A stretch of DNA of 64,000 nucleotides, taken from contig NZ_FRAS01000003.1 of assembly GCF_900142395.1 (NCBI RefSeq), positions 124,001 to 188,000 on the forward strand, in the 5' to 3' direction. Under the pieces are notes generated by a model. That model searched no databases and was not told the DNA's origin. It was given only the letters and a program-made list of their open reading frames with translations. The position numbers and the translations under genes are program-made. Below, piece after piece: positions 55,304 to 63,790 of this stretch (positions within the stretch are counted from its first letter, which is position 1; each line of letters begins with the position of its first letter). This DNA comes from Hymenobacter psychrotolerans DSM 18569 (GTDB lineage Bacteria; Bacteroidota; Bacteroidia; Cytophagales; Hymenobacteraceae).

Positions 55304-58045
55304 CTACTTGAGCTCCAGGGCCGTACGGCGCAGCTCAGTGCCGGTGGTGCGGTAGAGGTGGTAGGTTTTGGTAGCGGCTTCGTAATCGAGCCCGATTTCC
55401 GGGGCGCTGCTGTCGAAGGGCTGGCCCCCCAGCAGCCGGCCCAGCCGGTCGTATACGTAGGCCTTGCCGGGGCCGGGCTCCGTCAGCACATACACCCGCT
55501 GCTCCGCCCCGAAATCGAAAAACTGCACGGGCTTTTGGCCGGAAGTCAGGAATTTCTGGCTCAGCAGCCGCCGGCCGGTGGGGTCAAACAGATCCAGTTG
55601 CCCGCCCTCTTCGCGGGCCACCACGTAGGAGCGCCGCCGCTGGTCGGGGATGAGCCGGAACACCGAGTTCCGGCTCCAAGTGGCTACCCGGCTGCGGGTC
55701 ACCACGTCGCCGGCCAGCGAAAACGTCACCCGCTCACCGTGCTGGTTCACCACCGTAATACGGGTGCGGTTGAGCGTCGGGCCTACGGTTTCGGCCAGCG
55801 CCTCGCTCTGCAGCCGTGCCCCCAGGCTAATCGGGAAGCCCGGATACACGCCGCCCTGCTGGTCGAAGGCATACACGTAGCCGTTTTCGAGCAGCACCAC
55901 CAGCACGTCGCGGCCCCCTACCACCAGATAGAGCGGCGGCGCGGCCAGGTTGAAATCGAGGCGCTTGGGCAGCCAGTTGGGGTAGGTGTTGCCTTTGGTG
56001 TCGTAGAGAAACAGGTTGCCGCCGCCGCCCGCTACCAGCAGGCGCGGCACCCCGGATGCCCCCACCGGCGACACGCTCAGGCCGCTGGCCCGCACCGAGT
56101 CGGGCAGATTGAGCGGGAAGGTTGGCGTGGAGCGGCCCTGCTCATCCAGAAAATGAAGCTGGGTAGCCGTGGCCAGCAAGTAGCCCAGGCGCCCGCCTAC
56201 CGTCTGGCGCTGCACCCGCCCCACGAGCGGGCCGGGCAACGTATCCGACCAGGCCACCACGTTTTCGGGGGTGACGTAGTGCAGCACCTGGGCCGCATCC
56301 TGCACCAGCACACCGGGCCGGGCCGCCCCGGTTACCGATACCAGCGTCGGAGAGCCGGCCAGCGGCGTCTTGAACGACAGCACGCTGCCGGTGCCAATGC
56401 TGCCCTGCGGGCGGGCTACGGCCGGCCCTACCAGCGGGTGGCGCAGCAGCAGCTGGGTGAAGTACTGAGCCCCGGCCTCGGCTTCGTTGGCGGCGGGCAC
56501 AAATTGCAGGGCCACCTGCGGAAAGCGCTTAAACAACGACTCATTGCGCAGCAGTCCGGCCCGGCGCTCTTCCACCAGGCCCCGCAGCAGCAGGTTCCAG
56601 GCGTTGCGCGTGTCCAGTACCACGCTCAGGCGGGCCAGCGGCTGCGTTTCCTGCAGGAAAGATACCTGCGTGGGCGAGCGGGCCCACACCTGCCCCGCTC
56701 CTACGTCCTGCAGCCAGCCCCGCAACGCCGCCGCATCATCGCCGAACACCACGTAGTTGCCGACCACTGCCGCCACCGGCTGCCGGAAGCCGGCAAACAG
56801 CGGCCCCAGCAGGCGCGCCGGCAGCTCCGGTACACCCATTTGATGCATCTGATAAGCGCCCACCCGCTCAAACGAAGGGCTGGCACCCACCGCCCGCCGC
56901 AGCTGGCCCAGCAGCACCGCCTGCTGCCCCGGCCGGGCGCACCAGACCAGGGCCAGCCGCCCCGGACTCACGCGGGCCGAAGCCGGCGCCATATAGGCCA
57001 GCGCCGCCTCGGCACTCATGCCGGCCGTCAGGCTGTCGAGCAGCGGCGCCAGGGCCGGACTCAGCGAATCGGCGGGGGTAGCGGGGCGGGCGCCGCGCAG
57101 CACACGGGCCTCCCCGATGCCCAGATGCACCAGCAGCGCCGTGCGCAGGCTCAGCACATCGGCCATGCGCAGGCGCCGGGCGGGCTGGCCGCGCAGCCGC
57201 TCGTGCAGGCTGCCACCGGCCGTTTCCGGATTAGCAAACCCATTGAAAACGACCTTGTTGCCGGCCAGCTTCATTTCCAGCTGCCCATTGCCGGCCAGGC
57301 TGGTCACGCTCCCGATTCCGGGTACGATGTCGGGGCGGAAGAAAACGCCCAGCAACTGCGGCAGACGCCGATAATTGACCAGCAGCGTGGCATCTACGTC
57401 GCGCAGGCGAAAGAAGTCGGTGTTCTGAAAATCGGCCGCCACGCTGGGCTGCCCGGGCCCGGCCAGGCGGCGCACCACGGCCTCCACCAGCCCCGGGTTG
57501 GGGCTCATCACCAAGTGGTTGCGGTAGTTGAGGAACGTGACGCCCCGGCCGGTTCCCACCTCGCTTATTTCGATGAGCAGCCGGCCCTCATAGTCACGCC
57601 TTCGGACCCGGAACTGCGGGTCGCGGCTCAGCGCATCTACCAGGCTACGCACCTGCCGGTACTCGCGCACGCTCCCGATGGGCAGCTGCAGCAACACATC
57701 AAAATGGCCTTTTCCCGTAACGTGCACCGAAGTCAGCACGTTTTTGCGGCCCAGAAAGCGCATCACCACGTTGCGCGAGCCGGTGAGGCTGTCAATCAGC
57801 ACCACGGTGTTTTCCAGCCCCTGAAAGTAGCGTACCGCCGTCAGGTTGTCCCAGACCTGGGTTTCCTTGAGGTGGCGCACCAGCGTAGGATGGTCGCGGG
57901 TGGCCGCTACCAGCACGGCATCGTCGGGCACCAGCTCCCAGGGGTCAACGGGCACGGCCGCCACGGTGCGACGGTAGTACACGTACGACGCCAGCGACGC
58001 CAGCAGAAACAAACCCGTAAGAAATACCAGTAGCTTTTTGGACAT
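55304..58045 (-). CDS. Very large membrane-anchored protein of unknown function
   Basis: 913 residues from the ATG at 58043-58045. One N-terminal helix (about 5-25, LLVFLTGLFLLASLASYVYY) anchors it; the remainder should be periplasmic. First half (30-560) repeats long beta-alpha segments such as DALSRDPQFRVRRRDYEGRLLIEIS; the second half (about 600-900) has blade-like repeats (YLLATATQLHFLDEQGRSTPTFPLNLPDSV, YLVVGGRDVLVVLLENGYVYAFDQQGGVYPGFPISL) that look like a PQQ- or FG-GAP-type propeller. Not recognised. Alone between nadR and a lipoprotein pair. Confidence 0.7.
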   Translation of the reverse strand: MSKKLLVFLTGLFLLASLASYVYYRRTVAAVPVDPWELVPDDAVLVAATRDHPTLVRHLKETQVWDNLTAVRYFQGLENTVVLIDSLTGSRNVVMRFLGRKNVLTSVHVTGKGHFDVLLQLPIGSVREYRQVRSLVDALSRDPQFRVRRRDYEGRLLIEISEVGTGRGVTFLNYRNHLVMSPNPGLVEAVVRRLAGPGQPSVAADFQNTDFFRLRDVDATLLVNYRRLPQLLGVFFRPDIVPGIGSVTSLAGNGQLEMKLAGNKVVFNGFANPETAGGSLHERLRGQPARRLRMADVLSLRTALLVHLGIGEARVLRGARPATPADSLSPALAPLLDSLTAGMSAEAALAYMAPASARVSPGRLALVWCARPGQQAVLLGQLRRAVGASPSFERVGAYQMHQMGVPELPARLLGPLFAGFRQPVAAVVGNYVVFGDDAAALRGWLQDVGAGQVWARSPTQVSFLQETQPLARLSVVLDTRNAWNLLLRGLVEERRAGLLRNESLFKRFPQVALQFVPAANEAEAGAQYFTQLLLRHPLVGPAVARPQGSIGTGSVLSFKTPLAGSPTLVSVTGAARPGVLVQDAAQVLHYVTPENVVAWSDTLPGPLVGRVQRQTVGGRLGYLLATATQLHFLDEQGRSTPTFPLNLPDSVRASGLSVSPVGASGVPRLLVAGGGGNLFLYDTKGNTYPNWLPKRLDFNLAAPPLYLVVGGRDVLVVLLENGYVYAFDQQGGVYPGFPISLGARLQSEALAETVGPTLNRTRITVVNQHGERVTFSLAGDVVTRSRVATWSRNSVFRLIPDQRRRSYVVAREEGGQLDLFDPTGRRLLSQKFLTSGQKPVQFFDFGAEQRVYVLTEPGPGKAYVYDRLGRLLGGQPFDSSAPEIGLDYEAATKTYHLYRTTGTELRRTALELK

Positions 58046-58237
58046 GCAGAGGTGCCGGAGGGCGGGCGGCAAAAATAGCTATTCGCAGGCAGGCAACGGA
58101 AACCCCGACCGTAATACGGCTGGCAGCGGCCAAAAGGCTGCTTTTGGCTGGCAGAAGTAGAAGTTTCCCGCCAGGTCCAGCTTGAAATCCAAACCAAAAA
58201 GGCCAGCACCCGCAGTACAGCTCCGCGCGAAACTGCT

Positions 58238-58245
58238 TACCTTCA
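58238..58245 (+). promoter_or_regulatory. -7 element TACCTTCA, 4 nt before a lipoprotein ATG
   Basis: Same octamer as before the sensor gene at 3604. It ends 4 nt before the ATG at 58250, again predicting a leaderless mRNA. Confidence 0.45.
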
Positions 58246-58249
58246 GGGC

Positions 58250-58897
58250 ATGGCTTTACGATGGAAACCGTTGGCGACGCGCTGCTCCGAACGTTTGCAA
58301 AAGGGCTTTGCGCGCCACCTGAGCCGAAGCGTAGCCCGGGCCGGAAGCCTGGCCTGCGCTCCACTCCTGCTCCTGACGGGCTGCTTCGAGCTGCGCGACC
58401 CGGAACCCGCCGCCGCCGCCAGCGACTGGCTGCCGCCTACCCAGATTGATATTCTGCTCGCCAACTTCACGACGGCCGTGCAAACGCTGAACGTGGTGAA
58501 CTACGAGCGCACGTTTACGGGGCCGCAGTACCGCTTCATCCCCGACCCCTCCTCCGCCGGCACCGCCACTACCCTATTTGCCAACTGGAGCGTGAACGAG
58601 GAGCGCGACTACCTCAGCGGGCTGCGCCGCCGCTCGTCTGCCACCGGCCAGAACCAGCTCACGCTCAGCAGCCGCCGCGACCAGTTTTTCACGGCTGATT
58701 CGGCGGAAGTGTCAGCGCTGTATCAGCTTCGGATTGTGCAGTCGGACACAGCATTTCGGGCTACGGTGCTGGAAGGCAACATCCGGCTGCTGGTGCGCCG
58801 CCGCAACAACGAGTGGAAAATAGCCAGCTGGCGCGACCAGCGCACTTCCGGCACCATGAGCTGGACCGACCTGAAAAAGTACTTTATTCGCAATTAA
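58250..58897 (+). CDS. Lipoprotein of unknown function (pair member 1)
   Basis: 215 residues. Long N-region then lipobox LLTGC (Cys about 45). The mature domain of about 165 residues starts with DILLANFTTAVQTLNVVNYERTFTGPQYRFIPDP and ends NNEWKIASWRDQRT, the layout of NTF2-like lipoproteins (ligand-binding cone fold). A similar but shorter lipoprotein starts 44 nt downstream. Anchored in a membrane facing the periplasm or outside. Confidence 0.7.
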   Translation: MALRWKPLATRCSERLQKGFARHLSRSVARAGSLACAPLLLLTGCFELRDPEPAAAASDWLPPTQIDILLANFTTAVQTLNVVNYERTFTGPQYRFIPDPSSAGTATTLFANWSVNEERDYLSGLRRRSSATGQNQLTLSSRRDQFFTADSAEVSALYQLRIVQSDTAFRATVLEGNIRLLVRRRNNEWKIASWRDQRTSGTMSWTDLKKYFIRN

Positions 58898-58941
58898 CGC
58901 CGCTACGCCGCCAAGCTGCCCTCCGCCGCTCTACTTCTGCC

Positions 58942-59496
58942 ATGCCCGATCTGCTGCCTTCTGCACCGCTTGCTCGTCGCCGTGCCCGCATTGTAGGTGG
59001 CGGCCTGGCTGTTGGGGCCGTACTGGCGGGCTGCAACCCATTTGCGCCGGGCCTCGACGATATGCCCGCCGACCCCAACCAGCTGCTGGGCAACCCCGTG
59101 ACTGTGCGCGGCTTCTTCGACCGGTTCCGCAGTGCCTACCAGCTGCGCGACTCCACCCTGTATGGCCAGCTCCTCGACCGGCGCTTTACGTTCACGTACC
59201 GGGACTTTGCGGCCAACTTGGACCGCACCTGGAACCGCGACGTGGAAATATCTACCACCTACAAGCTGTTCCGGGCCGCGCGCACGGCCAATCTGCAATG
59301 GACGCAGTACCTGCCCACCACCGATACGCTGTACTCCGATACGCTGGTGTACGTGGAACGGTCGTTTCAACTCACCATTGAGCAGCGCGACAACCAGCTG
59401 TTTCAGGGGGCAGGCTCGGCGCGGCTGGTGCTGGTGCGCAAGCAAAAAGGTGACCCGTGGCGCATGCGCAGCTGGTACGACCGGAGCGAATTCTAG
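58942..59496 (+). CDS. Lipoprotein of unknown function (pair member 2)
   Basis: 184 residues from the ATG at 58942. Signal with lipobox VLAGC (Cys31), then VTVRGFFDRFRSAYQLRDSTLYGQLLDRRFTFTYRD and a C-terminus DPWRMRSWYDRS like that of its neighbour (EWKIASWRDQR). The two look like diverged tandem duplicates with an NTF2-like fold. Probably cotranscribed with the first. Function unknown. The Arg-rich n-region (LARRRARIVGG) could suggest a Tat-like signal but lacks a clear twin-Arg motif. Confidence 0.72.
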   Translation: MPDLLPSAPLARRRARIVGGGLAVGAVLAGCNPFAPGLDDMPADPNQLLGNPVTVRGFFDRFRSAYQLRDSTLYGQLLDRRFTFTYRDFAANLDRTWNRDVEISTTYKLFRAARTANLQWTQYLPTTDTLYSDTLVYVERSFQLTIEQRDNQLFQGAGSARLVLVRKQKGDPWRMRSWYDRSEF

Positions 59497-59621
59497 CCCG
59501 GCGCGCGGCCGGCTCCGTTTCCAGTAACTCGCGCAGCCAACTGAAACCACTGCCGCCGCAACGCTCTTCCTCTCAGCCAGCAGCAGAACACTCAGCAGGC
59601 TTCCTTTCCTGAAAGGCACAC

Positions 59622-59674
59622 AAAAGCCCGGCGCAGCAGTTCAGGCATTCCCTGAACTGCCTCGCCGGGCTTTT
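59622..59674. terminator. Bidirectional terminator
   Basis: 24-nt arms at 59622-59645 and 59651-59674, complementary except for two central positions, flanked by A4/T4, between convergent genes. Confidence 0.88.
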
Positions 59675-59685
59675 CCTATGAGCTG

Positions 59686-60249
59686 TTACTGGATGTTGGT
59701 CAGCTCTACGTCGAAGCGCAGCGGAGCATCGGGCGGAATGACGTTGCCCGCTCCTTTGGGGCCGTACGCCAGCTCCGACGGAATCAGCAGAATGGCTTTT
59801 TCGCCCTTGCGCATCAGGCCAATGCCTTCTTCCCAGCCCGCAATTACGCGGCCCGTACCAATGGCGAAGCTGATGGGAACCGGGTTTCCATCGGGCCCGA
59901 TGCTGGATTTATCGAACTGCACATTGTTGAGCAGCGTGCCCCGGTACACCACCGACACCACTTGGTTGGGGCGGGGCTGGTCGCCGGTGCCGGCCACTTT
60001 GCGCACGATGTACAGGCCCGAGGGCTGGCGGCTGGCCATGAAGCTGCTATCGGCAATGTATTTGGTGATGGCCAGCGAATCGGCCTGGCGCACCTGCTTC
60101 TGCCGCTTCAGGGCCTGCGCGTTCAGCTCGTCGATATCAATGTCGGAGCCGTTGCAGGCCGCAAAAAACAGGGGAGCCAGCAGAAGCAGTGCGCTTCCGG
60201 CTTTACGGGATGCAGAAGCAAGCACCGGGGAAGAGAATCGAAACACCAT
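59686..60249 (-). CDS. FKBP-type peptidyl-prolyl isomerase lipoprotein
   Basis: 187 residues. Lipobox FFAAC (Cys32), a helical spacer (about 40-70), then one FKBP domain: VVSVVYRGTLLNNVQFDKS, VIAGWEEGIGLMRKGEKAILLIPSELAYG, and PLRFDVELTNIQ at the end. It folds exported proteins at a membrane surface. Start ATG 60247-60249. Divergent from the APC permease. Confidence 0.93.
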   Translation of the reverse strand: MVFRFSSPVLASASRKAGSALLLLAPLFFAACNGSDIDIDELNAQALKRQKQVRQADSLAITKYIADSSFMASRQPSGLYIVRKVAGTGDQPRPNQVVSVVYRGTLLNNVQFDKSSIGPDGNPVPISFAIGTGRVIAGWEEGIGLMRKGEKAILLIPSELAYGPKGAGNVIPPDAPLRFDVELTNIQ

Positions 60250-60624
60250 AGAAGAAAGGAAAAGTCAGGTAAATCAGGACGGGAGCTGCCTTGCTGCCTG
60301 GTGGCCGGCCGCTCTCGTCTTACCGAGCAGAAAGGACGGTTCTGGCCGCTTAGTTCCGTTGGGCACCCGGCGGCCAGTCGCAAAAGTAGGCGCTTTCGCC
60401 CGATCAGACGGCCGGCCTCGCCCTCACAGCAGCCCAAAAGTGGCCGGCACCGTGTCAGCGTCGGGCACTGGCAGCGCCCGGCGAATGGTGGAGCGGAGGT
60501 GGCGCACAGGGTTCTGGGTATACCCGGAGAAGATATGCCGCAGCCACACGTCGTTGCATGGGTGCCCGGCGCAGTGAAAGCAAACTCCTATCTTCCCGGC
60601 CCTAATCCTGTTTCTTTCTCTTTT
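60250..60624. other. Intergenic region upstream of the APC permease
   Basis: 375 bp. The right half has a minus-strand open stretch (about 60424-60560) whose predicted residues look protein-like (WLRHIFSGYTQNPVRHL...), but there is no good start, promoter or recognisable family, so it is not called. A TATCTTCC near 60589 is a poor -7 for the permease. Otherwise nothing seen. Confidence 0.4.
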
Positions 60625-62088
60625 ATGTCCGAAAAGCAAGGCCATTTTCAGCGGGCCATTACGCTGTTTGACGCCATCATGATTGTAACCGGCAGCATGA
60701 TTGGCTCCGGTATTTTTATTGTGTCGGCCGGCATTGCGCGGCAGGTTGGCTCGGCAGGGTGGCTGCTGGTGGTGTGGCTGATAACCGGTTTTATTACGCT
60801 GGCCGGAGCCGTGAGCTACGGCGAGCTGGCCGCCATGTTCCCGAAAGTAGGCGGACAGTACGTGTATCTGCGCGAGGCCTACAACAAGCTGGTGGCCTTC
60901 CTCTACGGCTGGTCGTTGTTTCTCGTGATTCAGACCGGCGTAATTGCGGCCGTGGCGGTGGCGTTTGCGCGGTTTGTGGGCGTGCTGGTGCCGTGGTTTT
61001 CGGAGGCCAACGTACTGTTCGAAATCGGGCCGCTGAAATTCTCCACCGTCATGCTCCTGGCCATCGTTATGCTGGTGGGGCTGACGTGGGTGAACTCGCG
61101 CGGGGTACGCGGCGGCAAGCTGATTTCCAACATCTTCGGCAGCACCAAGCTGGTGGCGCTGGCGCTGCTCATCCTGTTCGGGCTGGCGCTGGGCATCAAC
61201 GACCAGGCCGTGAGTCTCAACTTCCATGCTATGTGGAATGCCGTGAGCTACGATGCCGCCGGCCAGGGCACGCCGCTCACCACCTGGGGCCTGATTGGGG
61301 CCATCGGGCTGGCCATGACCGGCTCCCTGTTCAGCTCCGACGCTTGGAACAACATCGGCTTCTCCGGCGACGAAATTGTGCGGCCGGAACGCACCATCGT
61401 GCTCAGCATGGCCATTGGCACGGGTATCGTAACGGGCCTGTACCTGCTTATCAACCTGGTATATCTGCTGGTGCTGCCCCTGCACGGCGACCCGGCCGCC
61501 GCCGCTTCCGACGTAATGAGCCGCGGCATTATGTACGCCGCCGACGAGCGGGTAGGGACGGCCGTAGCCGGCAGTATCCTGGGCAGCGTCGGGGCAGGCC
61601 TGATGGCCGTGCTGATTATGATCAGCACGTTCGGTGCCAATAACAGTATCATTCTGAGCGGCGCCCGCGCGTACTACGCCATGGCCAAAGACGGCCTGTT
61701 TTTCCCCCGCATGGCGCGCCTCAACAAGTTTGGGGTACCGGGCGTGGCACTGTGGGCGCAGTGCATCTGGGCCTGCGGGCTGTGCTTGTCGGGCTCCTAC
61801 GGGCAGCTGCTGAACTACGTCATGTTCTCGGTGATTCTGTTCTACGTCATCACCATCATCGGCATTTTCGTGCTGCGCCGCACCCGGCCCGACGCGCCCC
61901 GGCCGTACCGGGCGCTGGGCTACCCCGTGATTCCGCTGCTCTACGTGGTGCTGGCCTCGGCTTTCTGCATCATCCTGCTCGTGTCGCCGGCCACGGCCCG
62001 CGACGCTGGTCTGGGCCTGGGGCTGGTAGCGCTGGGCGTGCCGGTGTACTACCTGTTCGGCAAGCGTTTCGGCAGCAAGCAGGAATAA
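60625..62088 (+). CDS. APC-family amino acid permease
   Basis: 487 residues from the ATG at 60625 (upstream in-frame codons run through non-family sequence). About 12 helices. Helix 1 TLFDAIMIVTGSMIGSGIFIVSAGIA has the GSGIF substrate motif; helix 6 region MTGSLFSSDAWNNIGFSGDEIVRPER; later RAYYAMAKDGLFFPRMARLNKFGVPGVA. Resembles the L-type/SteT group of amino acid exchangers in the inner membrane. Substrate undefined. Terminator follows. Confidence 0.9.
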   Translation: MSEKQGHFQRAITLFDAIMIVTGSMIGSGIFIVSAGIARQVGSAGWLLVVWLITGFITLAGAVSYGELAAMFPKVGGQYVYLREAYNKLVAFLYGWSLFLVIQTGVIAAVAVAFARFVGVLVPWFSEANVLFEIGPLKFSTVMLLAIVMLVGLTWVNSRGVRGGKLISNIFGSTKLVALALLILFGLALGINDQAVSLNFHAMWNAVSYDAAGQGTPLTTWGLIGAIGLAMTGSLFSSDAWNNIGFSGDEIVRPERTIVLSMAIGTGIVTGLYLLINLVYLLVLPLHGDPAAAASDVMSRGIMYAADERVGTAVAGSILGSVGAGLMAVLIMISTFGANNSIILSGARAYYAMAKDGLFFPRMARLNKFGVPGVALWAQCIWACGLCLSGSYGQLLNYVMFSVILFYVITIIGIFVLRRTRPDAPRPYRALGYPVIPLLYVVLASAFCIILLVSPATARDAGLGLGLVALGVPVYYLFGKRFGSKQE

Positions 62089-62116
62089 GCGGCTAAGGCT
62101 CAGTCAGGGCTTAATG

Positions 62117-62152
62117 AAAAAGGCGGCTCCGGGTATCCGGAGCCGCCTTTTT
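62117..62152. terminator. Bidirectional terminator
   Basis: AAAAAGGCGGCTCCGG, loop GTAT, CCGGAGCCGCCTTTTT: perfect 16-bp arms with U-tracts both ways, between convergent genes. Confidence 0.93.
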
Positions 62153-62174
62153 TGTAAAACTGCTGTGCTGCTTG

Positions 62175-62873
62175 CTAGCGGCGGCGGCGCTTGCCGCCCT
62201 CGGCGGGCAGCAGCGTAACATTAACGGGCTGCGAGCCACGCGTGCGTACTTCCTGGTCCTGGTAGCCGCCGTAGCCGTACACCAGCGCGTTTTCGCCGGT
62301 CGGGACTTCCAGCGTGTAATTGCCGTTGGCATCGGTGCCGGTGCCTTTGCGCGAGCCTTTCACCAGCACGGTAGCACCCGCCAGCGGCCGGCCGTTTTCG
62401 TCCAGAATCCGGCCCGAAAGCGTGATGTTGGCCGGGGCCGCCGGAGCTTCCGGAGCCGCGGCAGCAGCCTCCTCTACTACCGGCTCTGCCGATGCCGTAA
62501 GTGACTCGATGGCGCTGCGGGTGGCCAGCTTGCCATCGACGGACGCACGAACAACCGGCTTGCTGGCCTTTTCAGCGGTGGGCTTGGCGGTTTTTTTCTC
62601 GGTAGTGGCCACCGGCGCGGCAGCGGCAGCTTCCTCGACGGGGCGGCTGCCCGTCACGCTGGCCTCGCCCAGCATAACGGAAGGCATTACGTACGTGATA
62701 ACGCGCCGCCCGCCCGAGCCCGGCAGAAACATATAGCCCACAATAGCCAGTAGCAGCAGGGCTCCTACTACAATAGCCAGCCGGCTATTGCCGGACGAGA
62801 GTGAATCCTCTTCGTGCAACAACGCCTCGTTGTCGTTTGCTTCGGGTTCAGGGTGAGTATATTTTGAAGGCAT
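62175..62873 (-). CDS. Single-pass protein with carboxypeptidase-regulatory domain
   Basis: 232 residues from the ATG at 62871-62873. Short hydrophilic N-terminus, one membrane helix (about 31-50, RLAIVVGALLLLAIVGYMFL), an Ala/Glu/Thr-rich linker of about 85 residues, and a C-terminal carboxypeptidase-regulatory sandwich (ITLSGRILDENGRPLAGATVLVKGSRKGTGTDANGNYTLEVP) ending in a basic KRRRR. The domain is usually found at receptor N-termini; here it stands alone behind an inner-membrane anchor. Function unknown. Confidence 0.78.
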   Translation of the reverse strand: MPSKYTHPEPEANDNEALLHEEDSLSSGNSRLAIVVGALLLLAIVGYMFLPGSGGRRVITYVMPSVMLGEASVTGSRPVEEAAAAAPVATTEKKTAKPTAEKASKPVVRASVDGKLATRSAIESLTASAEPVVEEAAAAAPEAPAAPANITLSGRILDENGRPLAGATVLVKGSRKGTGTDANGNYTLEVPTGENALVYGYGGYQDQEVRTRGSQPVNVTLLPAEGGKRRRR

Positions 62874-63091
62874 GCGGTAAAAAGAAGAGGTGGGAGAATG
62901 AGTGGAACGACCCCGGAGTGAGCAGCAGGATTGGACAATATGCACGTCCGGCAGCAGCCAGGCTCAATATGGGTTGCTAAAGATATAGGATTAGTCCCAT
63001 TCCATCCTAATTATCCAGCCTCTAACCTCATCTGTTGCTGCTGGTTGAGTTTTGCATCAACTACGGGCCCTTCTCCGGCCCCTCAACAAAC

Positions 63092-63121
63092 AAAAAGCCC
63101 CGCTTCAGCTGAAGCGGGGCT
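63092..63121 (-). terminator. Terminator with 26-bp perfect palindrome
   Basis: AGCCCCGCTTCAG and its exact complement (63096-63121) followed on the minus strand by TTTTTG; it ends the transcript of the gene at 63146. Confidence 0.85.
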
Positions 63122-63145
63122 GGCAATGCGGGTGCGGGTGCGGCA

Positions 63146-63559
63146 CTAGTCCTGCACCGGGCGGGCGGGGCCACTGGGGGCATCTTCGCCGAATTTCTGC
63201 TCCCGGGTGCGGAGCTGGTGGTCCAGCTCTACGCTGCCCTCCGTCTCGAAGCCCGGGCCCTGCGACTGCTCGCCGGCGTCGTGGTGCTCGTTGGCACCGT
63301 AAGGTTCGGTGTCGCTGCCCCCGATGTGCAGGTTTTCGAGCTGGTCTTTCTGGTCGCTGCGCTGGGTGTAGCCGCCGGGGCCCTGGTTGCGGTGGGCGGT
63401 GGCATCGTCGGAGCTTTTCCCGTTGCTCTGGTCTGCTTTGAAGTCCTTCTCTTTCTCCAGCTGCTCGTTGTAGGCAGCCGGTTTGTCGTCGAGGACCTTG
63501 CTGTTTTCCTTGTCTTTATCGTTGAGGTCGTCTTTACCGAACAGGTTATCAAGTATCAT
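63146..63559 (-). CDS. Small acidic, disordered hydrophilic protein
   Basis: 137 residues, no hydrophobic segment. Rich in Asp, Glu, Gln, Lys, Gly and Asn (KDDLNDKDKENSKVLDDKPAAYNEQLEKEKDF), with no Cys or Trp. Looks intrinsically disordered, like stress- or desiccation-related hydrophilins, but no family motif is certain. Own terminator downstream; ATG at 63557-63559. Confidence 0.6.
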   Translation of the reverse strand: MILDNLFGKDDLNDKDKENSKVLDDKPAAYNEQLEKEKDFKADQSNGKSSDDATAHRNQGPGGYTQRSDQKDQLENLHIGGSDTEPYGANEHHDAGEQSQGPGFETEGSVELDHQLRTREQKFGEDAPSGPARPVQD

Positions 63560-63790
63560 GGCCGTGAGAATTAAAGGTGATGCAGGTTGCCTTTCTGCTT
63601 ACGGTCAGACCGAAGCGGGGTTGTGCCACGCCTTCGGGGCGCCTTGCCCGGCCACCTGCCCTAACCTGCCGCCCGGCTGCCGGCGTATGAGGAGGCCGCC
63701 AGGCAGTGCCCGAACCGGCGCGGCATTTTCTGCTCACCTTTGCAACGTTTGCCCGCCGGCCGGGTTTTGTCTGCTCTGCTTCTCTCTGCT

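Noticed and set aside
55142..58033. 963-codon open frame on the plus strand opposite the large anchored protein
   Set aside because: Composition is Gln/Arg/His/Pro-rich without signal peptide or motif, as expected from the mirror of a GC-rich gene.
60424..60560. Protein-like minus-strand stretch upstream of the APC permease
   Set aside because: No start codon with a promoter, no recognised family, and high GC alone can give such frames. Noted as uncertain, not called.
59962..60624. N-terminal extension of the APC permease (open frame continues upstream)
   Set aside because: The extension would run over the FKBP gene in antisense and has no family similarity; the ATG at 60625 matches the usual permease N-terminus.
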